NCBI GenBank assembly: GCA_025716815.1
Contig: JAIXMN010000053.1
Coordinates: 7,501-50,000, forward strand
Reading direction: 5' to 3'
DNA: 42,500 nt
Source of the DNA: Dichotomocladium elegans
Taxonomy: Eukaryota; Mucoromycota; Mucoromycetes; Mucorales; Lichtheimiaceae
This document shows, piece by piece, positions 32,679 through 40,765 of this stretch (positions within the stretch are counted from its first letter, which is position 1; every line of letters starts with the position of its first letter). Under the pieces are notes generated by a model. That model was given only the letters and a program-made list of their open reading frames with translations, made no database searches and was not told where the DNA came from. The position numbers and the translations under genes were made by a program.

Positions 32679-33817
32679 GTAGGCGCGCAATGCGCCATTC
32701 CTTTCTTTCAAATCCTCGTATCGCTTTCAATCCTTCCAAAGATTACCTCGGTTTTTATTTTTTTCTGCATGATCTTTTCCACGCTGCCATTCGCATTCTT
32801 TGCAGTATGTACGCGTTCCTTTCTGTCCCAAGTCTGTTGGATGCATTGTAAGAGAGCAGCAGGCAGTTTCTTAACGTCTGCATAAGGAAGCCTCGTTAGA
32901 GCAGGAGAGAGAGAGAGGGAGAGTTTGGTACTGCAATAATGTCACCCAATCGCGGATTACAAATAATGGAAATACGTATAGCTGCAGGGTGCTCATCGTC
33001 TTGACTATATTACGCGTCAAAATGCCGCCTTAACGTCAATCTTTCCTTGGCACCAGGATATTTGGCGGCGACTTCACCATCAGTAGCGGTGACCGTGTAA
33101 TTGTGTGGATGTTGCATTAAGAAAAAAAAATACTTACGCGGAAGAGGACCAAGGAAAAAAATTACGCGGAAGGCCACCATGAAAAAATTTTTTCTGCGAA
33201 AACCGCCGTGCGCCTTCCCTTTTCAAAGCGGACAAAGACCTTCTTCTCCCAAGGAGAGTCTTCCTTGTCTCTCCTTATATAGTAAAAGCTGTCAACCGAT
33301 AGCGTGCATAAATCCTCTTTACTGACGAATATTCTTTACCCTATTAAATTAAAGTAGTATCCTATGAACATGGTCCTACCAACCAAAATAATCACCAGAG
33401 GTGCGAATATATTCTTGTACCCAGTGCAAGTTCGATGCTATGAAAATGGTCTCGCAAAGGATCTGTGCAACCGGTACTGCGAAAATAATATTCGGGGGAC
33501 TAATTGATATCTTCCATCTGACGACCAAAAAATAAAAACTTTTACAGTGAACCGGCTATCTGGTACTCATTTGCTTCTGTGTGGCGAAAATCCAAATTGC
33601 AAGTGTCAGTTGCTTTCTTCAACCCTACACCTTTAGTAATCGCACCCTTACTTCTTTTTGCTTCTATAGCATATAAAACAGAGGGGAAGTCGAAATACAT
33701 ATACCCTCCCATGAATAAAATGTACACTCAGCCATTCTTTTCCATTCGTCCAACGAAAAGAAAAAACCTTTGAACATTTCTTTCCTTCAATTACTCGGTA
33801 AATTACCGAAAATCCTG
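32679..33817 (-). repeat. E3 right terminal inverted repeat
   Basis: Reverse complement of 13159-14297, ending CCGAAAATCCTG followed by TA at 33818-33819. Confidence 0.88.
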
Positions 33818-33819
33818 TA

Positions 33820-34260
33820 CCTGATATTGGGGCCTTATATCCTGAGAAGTTCCACCCAGAGGGGTCCAAAATAGCTATAGTCTCACCTACTGGGAAAGCA
33901 CCACCCTTACAGAGGTTCTCTCTATAGCACCAGACATTGACAATAGGAAGTCAATATAACTATCTAACTGTTCAGCTCATATAGTAGTAGTAGGTACAGC
34001 AGTTGTAGCTGATCAGGAACTCAATGAAAGTGAGTATAGTGAGGAGGAAATCCTTCCTGTTAGCAAAAGAGTGTGAAACAGTAAATAAAAGAGCTATACT
34101 AGAAAGGGAGAAGAAGCTGAAATCTAAAGACAAAGTGAAGTATATATGTGTCGGGGTTTAAAATATTGTTACACGATGCGCGTTATTTAGAGCTATCAGA
34201 ATATATAATTTTTATGTTTGTAGCATGATTGGTGCACCATCTAGGTCAGATTGAAAGTGT
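33820..34260. other. Insert X, right flank
   Basis: Continues the sequence left of E3. A short charged frame near 34081-34160 (KRAILEREKKLKSKDKVKY) resembles the C-terminal tail of a transposase-like protein but is too short to assign. CGGGGTTTAAAA near 34152 inversely matches AAACCCCGG near 12113. The return to Helitron sequence is somewhere near 34230-34270. Confidence 0.3.
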
Positions 34261-34263
34261 GGC

Positions 34264-35191
34264 GTGCTATACTCCCATTCAGCCTTTGCACAGACTATGC
34301 CATTCACTAGACGGAGTGATACACCAATCCTCCTTTCCAACTTTTTCCGCGAACATGTTACCATACAGCATGTATACCATCCTGTTCGACAAACAGATAT
34401 GGATTTCTTCTCTCTCCTTCAGCGACTCAGGCTCAATAGCCTAATACTTAGCGATTTGCATACCCTTGAGGCGCGTATTGTCGAACTGGCTGCTGTCCCT
34501 AATGAATCAACTGTTGTTACTCCACATGTTGAAGGCATGGTTTCGTTTAATGAAACACAGCTTTCTAAGCTTACGGGTGATTCAAAAGATTTCTTCTCTG
34601 AGGACAAGACAGATGGTATGGGTGATATTGCGCGAAATGCATTACGAAGCACAATGTTACTGGCAGTAAGTATAGAGCATGTTCAATGAAAGTACACTAA
34701 TATCCTGTATAAACACCTAGTGCCTTACCATCAAGTTGAATGCGCGTGTGATGCTATTAGACAACATTGATGTGTCACATGGTTGGGTGAATGGTACACT
34801 TTGTTCTGTGGTCTCATTTTCAGAGACTACTATTACTATTGCAAAAGTTACCTGCCCTGAACAGCATCTCTGTATCACGCGCATCACTAGAGAAGTCCCA
34901 TTCACTGGGTATGAACGGACCCAGTTCCCATTGCAACTTGCCTGGGCGCTCACAATCCACAAAGTCCAAAGCCTCACGCTCCCAAGTATAACTGTTTTCC
35001 TTGGTGATTTCTTTGTCCATGGCCTATTATATGTGGCATTAACTCGGGCAAAAACGTTAAACGATGTATTCCTTGTGGCACCTGATCCATCAACGCGTTT
35101 TTCTACAATCAAAGTGCATCATAACGCATATATCCTCTCAGTCTTAAAGCATTTTGAAGACAGAATCAATTCAGTAACAGAAAGAGAATAG
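34264..35191 (+). CDS. Helitron Rep-helicase, C-terminal part (broken gene)
   Basis: Continues the helicase of 8861-11989. Exons are about 34264-34665 and 34721-35191 (intron GTAAGT...CCTAG). It begins with YHPVRQTDMDFFSLLQRLRL, which corresponds to the segment after helicase motif III. It ends with NARVMLLDNIDVSHGWVNGT, LAWALTIHKVQSLTL (motif V) and YVALTRAKT (motif VI), then a stop at 35189. These motifs are those missing from the 5' part. No start codon belongs to this piece. Confidence 0.88.
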
Positions 35192-35545
35192 GTAAGTAAC
35201 CCTCAAATATTATGGTGTTAGTTAAGTGCTAGAGGTACTGAAAGTGGATAAAATCAAAGAATATAGCCTAGGAAACCACCGAGCTGTTTGCACAGATTTT
35301 AAAATATATACTTCATGGCTAAACGAGCTCTAATACAACAAGCATATTCTAGTATTTACTTTATGGTCATCTTGTATTAGCCTTGAGAAAGAAAACATTG
35401 GGTGAACAAGTACAACACTACTAGGACAAAGAGACACATGCAAGTAAGGCTACAACAAAATTTCCAACACTGGGTTTCAAAATAGAGGCTGAAAAATTTC
35501 CGATGTGGAGTTTAAAAAAGGTGTCAGATAAGTTACTAGTGTATA
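35192..35545. other. Sequence between Helitron gene and 28S fragment
   Basis: AT-rich, no gene. Presumably the Helitron 3' end. CTAG at 35536-35539 followed by T is a possible terminus, 6 bp before recognisable 28S sequence. Confidence 0.4.
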
Positions 35546-35664
35546 ATAACTGGCTTGTGGCAGCCAAGCGTTCATAGCGACGTTGCTTTTTGATTCTTCG
35601 ATGTCGGCTCTTCCTATCATACTGAAGCAGAATTCAGTAAGCGTTGGATTGTTCACCCACTAAT

Positions 35665-35719
<55 letters not shown>

Positions 35720-36115
35720 ATGGATTTGGTATCCCAACAGTAATTGAAGTTAGTACGAGAGGAACCCTTCATTCAGATAATTGGTACATGCGACTGGTTG
35801 AAAGGCCAATGTTGCGAAGCTACCATCTGCTGGATAATGGCTGAACGCCTCTAAGTCAGAATCCATGCTGGAAAGGATGCTATGTGTGTTTGAATGCAGA
35901 GAACTGCATCGATAGAGTGCTTTAGTACTCGAGAGCCTACTGAGGTTTTCCTCTAGGTGTTGGAAATGACATTTAGAGAAGCCTTCAAGTCAATGGAATG
36001 CCTTCAGACTCTGAAATGGCAAACAGACGATTTGAAATTAACGGGGTACTGTAAGGACTAGAGTGGCCTCTGTTGCCACGATGTTCTGAGGTTCAGCCCT
36101 TGTTCTACTATTTGT
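35546..36115 (+). rRNA. 28S rRNA, 3' end only (5' truncated)
   Basis: Similarity to fungal 28S starts abruptly at ATAACTGGCTTGTGGC and runs to the 3' end near TTGTTCTACTATTTGT. It includes the universally conserved A-loop region, GTTCACCCACTAATAGGG, GTCGTGAGACAGGTTAG and the sarcin-ricin loop AGTACGAGAGGAACC. About 570 nt of roughly 3.3 kb are present. The conserved upstream bases (CCACAGGG) are replaced by unrelated sequence, so the gene is broken here or the junction is rearranged. The distal 200 nt differ strongly from typical basidiomycete 28S. Confidence 0.92.
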
Positions 36116-36416
36116 CCTTTTGGATTCATTTCTTGAAAGAGAACATGAAGACAAGGGGGCAGATAAACCAAGACATTTGGGTCTTTTATTGCTTAAATGC
36201 AAAGACTTGAGTTGGCTTTTTCATTAGAGAAAGCAAAAGTGTCGACTTGAAGTAAGCGTTCAAGTGTGTTTAAAGCAATAGGCGTGGGCATTTGCCGACG
36301 ACTGATTGTGAAAAATTAAAAAAAATGCAAAGTGCCACGCGCGAATACGGTGGTATGGGATGCTGGCCTTTATACGCAAGTCGGATGTGAAGCTAAAAGT
36401 CCTAGGGCACAAGATG
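36116..36416. other. Start of rDNA intergenic spacer
   Basis: Unique spacer after the 28S 3' end; no gene. Pol I termination should occur here, but no site is recognised. Confidence 0.6.
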
Positions 36417-37530
36417 GTCAAAGACTAAGGTCTAGGTCTAAGGACAAGTCAGTCAAGGTCTAAGGACAAGGTCTAAGGACAAGTCAGTCAAGGTCTAAGG
36501 ACAAGGTCTAAGGCCAAGTCATAGGGGCAAGATGGTCAAGGTCTAAGGCAAAGTCCTAGGGGCAAGTCAGTCCAAGTGTAAAAAAGACTTAGGGTCAGTC
36601 CAAGTCAAGTGTAAAAAAGACCTAGGATGACCAGAAGTCAAGTCAAAAAAGACCTAGGATGACTGGAGACCAAGTCTAAAAAAGACCTAGGATGAATGGA
36701 CGTCAAGTGTAAAAAAGACCTAGGATGACCAGAAGTCAAGTGTAAAAAAGACCTAGGGTAAGTCCAAGTCAAGTCTGAAAAAGACCTAGGATGACTGAAG
36801 GCCAAGTCTAAAACAGACCTAGGATGACCAGAAGTCAAGTGTAAAAAAGACCTAGGATGACCAGAAGTCAAGTGTAAAAAAGACCTAGGATGACCAGAAG
36901 TCAAGTCTAAAAAAGACCTAGGGTAAGTCCAAGTCAAGTCTAAAAAAGACCTAGGATGACTGAAGGCCAAGTCTGAAAAAGACCTAGGATGACCAGAAGC
37001 CAAGTCTAAAAAAGACCTAGGGTAAGTCCAAGTCAAATGTAAAAAAGACCTAGGATGACTGGAGGCCAAGTCTAAAAAAGACCTAGGGTAAGTCCCAGTC
37101 AAGTCTAGAAAAGACCTAGGATGACCAGAAGTCAAGTGTAAAAAAGACCTAGGATGACCAGAAGTCAAGTCAAAAAAAGACCTAGGATGATTCCAAGTCA
37201 AGTCAAAAAAAGACCTAGGGTAAGTCCAAGTCAAGTCAAAAAAAGACCTAGGATGATTCCAAGTCAAGGCTAAAAAAGACCTAGGCCAAGTCCAAGTCAA
37301 GTCAAAAAAAGACCTAGGCCAGGTCCAAGTCAAGTCAAAAAAAGACCTAGGGACAAGTCAGTCCAAGTCAAGTCAAAAAAAGACCTAGGGACAAGTCAGT
37401 CCAAGTCTAAGGCAAAGTCCTAGAGCAAAATGGCCGAGGTCTAAGTGAAAAAGACCTAGGGACAAGATGGCCAAGGTCTCAGACAAGGTCTTAAGGGAAA
37501 GTTGACCGAGATACAAGGTAAAAAGTCCTA
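36417..37530. repeat. IGS satellite block 1
   Basis: Tandem units of about 33 bp around AAGTC(T/A)AAAAAAGACCTAGG, with varied linkers (GATGACCAGAAGTC, GTAAGTCCAAGTC). The first 130 bp are looser repeats (AAGGTCTAAGGACAAG). Each unit can form GTCT...AGAC and contains the palindrome CCTAGG. The minus strand stays open for 231 codons because the unit length is a multiple of three; this is not considered coding. Confidence 0.93.
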
Positions 37531-37575
37531 GGTGGAAAAAAAATGCTTGTCAAAATGAAAAAAAAAGACAAGATA

Positions 37576-37693
37576 ACCTACGGCCATACAATGGGGAATG
37601 CACTGGATCCCGTTCGATCTCCGCAGTTAAGCCCCATCTGGCACAGTCAGTACTATGGTCGGGGACGACATGGGAATACTGTGTGCTGTAGGT
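37576..37693 (+). rRNA. 5S rRNA
   Basis: About 118 nt. Starts ACCTACGGCCATAC and ends TGCTGTAGGT; the two ends pair as helix I. Contains CCCGTTCGATCTCCGCAGTTAAG and the internal control region with GGTCGGGGACGACATGGGAA. Same strand as 28S, inside the IGS, an arrangement common in basidiomycetes. Confidence 0.95.
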
Positions 37694-37698
37694 TTTTT
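37693..37698 (+). terminator. Pol III terminator of 5S
   Basis: Run of six T directly after the 5S 3' end, the standard Pol III stop. Confidence 0.8.
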
Positions 37699-38094
37699 GC
37701 TGCACTTTTTTTTTTCCCCTTTCAATTTTTTTTGCGCAAGACACTATGCATGCTTCTTTTTTTTTTTATTACCATGCTCATTTACTTATTACTCGTGCTT
37801 TTTAAATATAGTGCACGGTTGAAAACAAAATTTTTTGTTCAAAAAAAAAAAAAAGGTCAAGTTCCTAACCAAAGGTCAACCATTCCCCTTTACACCTTTC
37901 TTTGATTTTTTGTAGAAAACGAATGTGTTTGATTATTTTTGTCACAAAAACACATCAAAATGCTTCGTTTGTCATTTCTTTCCGAAGACCATGGTGCACC
38001 ATGTCTGTTTGCAAGGAAAGAAGGAAAAAAAACGGAAAAAAAAAGAGGTGGAAAATGCAAAACCAGGGCAAAATGGAACTCTGCAGCAAAACCC
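37699..38094. other. AT-rich spacer after 5S
   Basis: Rich in A and T homopolymers (for example near 37747 and 37840). No gene. Confidence 0.5.
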
Positions 38095-38165
38095 GCTTTG
38101 TGCGGGATTCGAACCCGAATTCTTCGCTTTGATAGTCCAACGTACTAACCACTTGGTTATCAAGC
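38095..38165 (-). pseudogene. tRNA-like sequence (degenerate tRNA or SINE head)
   Basis: On the minus strand: acceptor GCTTGAT...ACAAAGC (5 of 7 pairs), D stem CCAA/TTGG, A box TGGTTAGTACG (38141-38151), B box GGTTCGAATCC (38105-38115) and T stem CGGG/CCCG. The anticodon stem does not pair, so no anticodon is assigned. Probably a dead tRNA or tRNA-derived repeat. Confidence 0.55.
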
Positions 38166-38224
38166 TCACTTCTGTTTTACATAAAATAATCAACCACCAT
38201 GACCGCAACGCCAACATTTTTTTG

Positions 38225-38690
38225 TGCATTACTCGACAGCATCACGTCCGTTTGCGCTGCAAGTAGGCTCATTCGACTCGCCAAACTTTGCTTTACCAGG
38301 AACCATCGCGACTTTGATATGGTAACTATGAAAAATTGATTCGCGAAAAAAAGGGGTAAAGTAAGTGCTTAATTAATTTGTCGATCTCATATTTCTCGGT
38401 GGTTTCTTGTCCGTTTGCGATGAAAGTAGGCTCATTCGACTCGCCGAAGATTGTTCTATTTGCAGCCATTGCGGCTTTGGTATGGTAATATGTAAAAAAT
38501 GATATGCGAAAACAGGGGCAAAGTAATCACTTAATTTGTCGATCTCATATTTCTCGGTGGTTTCTTGTCCGTTTGCGATGAAAGTAGGCTCATTCGATGC
38601 GCAAAATTTTTCTGTAGTAGACACCATCGCGGCATTTGCATATGAAGAACACCAATTTTCAATTACCATGAAAAAACGTAAGTTGAATTT
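38225..38690. repeat. IGS repeat of about 165 bp, three copies
   Basis: Copies begin near 38225, 38380 and 38540. They share GTCCGTTTGCGATGAAAGTA, GGCTCATTCGA and, in two, ATTTGTCGATCTCATATTTC. A fourth diverged copy lies at about 39990-40130, and an inverted one at the left edge of the window (1-133). Confidence 0.75.
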
Positions 38691-38868
38691 TTCTTCACAG
38701 GTTTTTGAATGTTTTCATGATGCACATGCTTTTGCCTATCATTTTATGATGGTTTTAATTTTTTTTATTTTTTTGTATAATTTTTTTGGTCAAACACTCT
38801 GCGACTAACTCTAGAAAACAGCTAGAAAGTGTCCCCATGATGTCCCAAAATAACCTAGACATATTGAG
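38691..38868. other. AT-rich IGS spacer
   Basis: T-rich stretch; no gene. A similar TTTTCATGATGCACATGCTTTT segment recurs near 40150. Confidence 0.4.
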
Positions 38869-39625
38869 GAAAAGTCCTAGAATGAGTCCCAGTCAAGTGT
38901 AAAAAAGATCTAGGATGATTGGAAGTCAAGTGTAAAAAAGACCTAGGATGATTGGAAGTCAAGTGTAAAAAAGACCCAGGATGATTGGAAGTCAAGTCTA
39001 AAAAAGACCTAGAGTCAGTCCAAGTCAAGTGTAAAAAAGACCTAGGATCATTGGAAGTCAAGTGTAAAAAAGACCTAGGATGATTGGAAATCAAGTGTAA
39101 AAAAGACCTAGAGTAAGTCCAAGTCAAGTCTGAAAAAGACCTAGGATGATTGGAAGTCAAGTGTAAAAAAGACCTAGGATGATTGGAAGTCAAGTCTAAA
39201 AAAGACCTAGGATCATTGGAAGTCAAGTCTAAAAAAGACCTAGGATCATTGGAAGTCAAGTCTAAAAAAGACCTAGAGTCAGTCCAAGTCAAGTCTGAAA
39301 AAGACCTAGGATCATTGGAAGTCAAGTCTAAAAAAGACCTAGGGTAAGTCCAAGTCAAGTGTAAAAAAGACTTAGGATCATTGGAAGTCAAGTCTAAAAA
39401 AGACCTAGGTTAAGTCCAAGTCAAGTCGAAAAAGACTTAGGATCATTGGAAGTCAAGTCTAAAAAAGACCTAGGTTAAGTCCAAGTCAAGTCTGAAAAAG
39501 ACCTAGCATCTGCCAAGTCAAGTCTAAAAAAGACCTAGGATCTGCCAAGTCAAGTCTAAAAAAGACCTAGGCCCAAGTGAAAAAGACCTTGGTCCAAGTC
39601 TAAAAAAGACCTAGGTCCCAAGTGA
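38869..39625. repeat. IGS satellite block 2
   Basis: About 23 units of the roughly 33-bp satellite, with linker GATGATTGGAAGTCAAGT or GATCATTGGAAGTC dominating. More homogeneous than block 1. Also open on the minus strand (178 codons) for the same arithmetic reason. Confidence 0.93.
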
Positions 39626-39634
39626 AAGAAACCG

Positions 39635-39690
39635 TCCAGGATGCAAAGGCAGAGTCGAACCCATGACCTCTGCAATCTCTGCCCCTGTGT
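39635..39690 (-). repeat. Possible tRNA 3' half relic
   Basis: On the minus strand AGGTCATGGGTTCGACTC resembles the variable loop and T arm of a tRNA with a B box. No A box or acceptor stem pairs with it. Confidence 0.25.
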
Positions 39691-39705
39691 AGCATTTTTC
39701 TGCAT

Positions 39706-39985
39706 GTTAATTATCCTATAGATGAATTTCCTCAATACGCCGGTGGCGGGGTTTTACCGGGCGTATGCAGCGCTTTCCCCCCACAACAAAGTCATTTCGG
39801 CCTTGAAGGTTTTTCATTACTCGGAGGTCGTAAAGTGGTCCGTTTGGGCTCAAAGTTGGATCATTCGAAAGCTCTCGACGCGCCCGTTCGAATGGTGGTA
39901 CTCCGGAGGCCCTCCGGGCACGAAATTTGGGTCAAAAAGCCCCTCGCGCGTCGAGAATGCATTTTCGTGAAGGTGCTTTTGTGTG
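39706..39985. other. GC-rich island in the IGS
   Basis: Markedly GC- and CpG-richer than its surroundings, with the imperfect palindrome TCCGGAGGCCCTCCGGG. An 82-codon open frame (39722-39970) is not supported as a gene. It could be a spacer promoter or a foreign fragment. Confidence 0.4.
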
Positions 39986-39989
39986 TTTC

Positions 39990-40130
39990 TCAACGCGTTC
40001 TGGTCCGTTTGGCATGAAACGTGGTTTATTCGATGCGCAGAAATTTTGCGCACAAGAAACCATCGCGGCACTTGCATGAGAAGAATGCAAATGCGCGGTT
40101 ATTACGAAAAAACATGAGGTGAAAATTTTA
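39990..40130. repeat. Diverged fourth copy of the IGS 165-bp repeat
   Basis: GGTCCGTTTGGCATGAAACG and TTTATTCGATGCGC...CACAAGAAACCATCGCGGCA align with the copy at 38565-38640. Confidence 0.6.
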
Positions 40131-40267
40131 TTTTCAGGTTTCTGTTTGTTTTCATGATGCACATGCTTTTGCCATTCATTTTATTGCGGTTTTAAATTTT
40201 TTTATGTTTTTTTGTATTTTTTTGCGATAAAGGATGCTGCGATTCACTGCAGAAAACACCTAGAGAT

Positions 40268-40765
40268 GTCCCAAAGATGTCCGAAAATGTCCCACATGTG
40301 TTGCAGAAAAGTCCTAAGATGGGTCCCAGTCAAGTGTAAAAATGACCTAGACGTATTGGGGAAAAGACCTAGGATGGGTCCCAGTCAAGTGTAAAAATGA
40401 CTAGACGTTTTGAGGAAAAGTCCTTGAAGTACCCAGTCAAGTGTAAAAATGACTTGGACGTTTGAGGAAAAGACCTAGGATGGGTCCAGTCAAGTGTAAA
40501 AATGACTGGACGTTTTGAGGAAAAGACCTAGGATGGGTCCCAGTCAAGTGTAAAAATGACTTGGACGTTTTGAGGAAAAGACCTAGGATGGGTCCAGTCA
40601 AGTGTAAAAATGACTTGGACGTTTTGAGGAAAAGTCCTTGAAGTGACCCCAGTCAAGTGTAAAAATGACTTGGACGTTTTGAGGAAAAGTCCTTGAAGTG
40701 ACCCCAGTCAAGTAAAAATGACTAGACGTTTGAGGAAAAGTCCTAGGAGTGACCCAGTCAAGTCC
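40268..40765. repeat. IGS satellite block 3, about 54-bp unit
   Basis: About nine units of CAGTCAAGTGTAAAAATGAC + TTGGACGTTTTGAGGAAAAG + (A/T)CCTAGGATGGGTCC. It is a longer variant that keeps AAGTGTAAAAATGAC and CCTAGG from the basic unit. Confidence 0.9.

Larger units (their letters stand above)
13159..33817. mobile_element. E3: IS630/Tc1-like two-gene transposon containing nested elements
   Basis: Tips begin CAGGATTTTCGGTAATTTAC and are inverted at 33817, with TA on both sides (13157-13158 and 33818-33819). Arms are about 1.14 kb. The whole spans 20.66 kb because Y (with E2 and Plavaka inside) sits within it; without Y it would be about 6.67 kb, close to E1 and E2. Gene order on the + strand is gene C (split by Y), gene A, gene B, then right TIR. 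Confidence 0.9.
8036..35191 (+). mobile_element. Helitron (rolling-circle element), interrupted
   Basis: Defined by its coding core: an unknown first gene (8036-8793) and a Rep-helicase gene from 8861 that stops near 11990 and resumes near 34270 to end at 35191. Everything between is later insertion. The termini were not found. A CTAG followed by T at 35536-35540, just before the 28S fragment, is a possible 3' end, but I see no convincing hairpin before it. Confidence 0.75.

Noticed and set aside
35536..35540. Confirmed Helitron 3' terminus (CTAG followed by T)
   Set aside because: No convincing hairpin upstream and no matching 5' end; kept only as a possibility.
36638..37333. 231-codon repeat protein on the minus strand
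   Set aside because: Product of a stop-free 33-bp satellite unit in the rDNA spacer.
39635..39690. Functional tRNA gene
   Set aside because: Only a B-box-like T arm is recognisable; acceptor and D arms are absent.
39722..39970. 82-codon frame in the GC-rich spacer island
   Set aside because: GC-rich DNA lacks stops by chance; no domain and sited in rDNA spacer.
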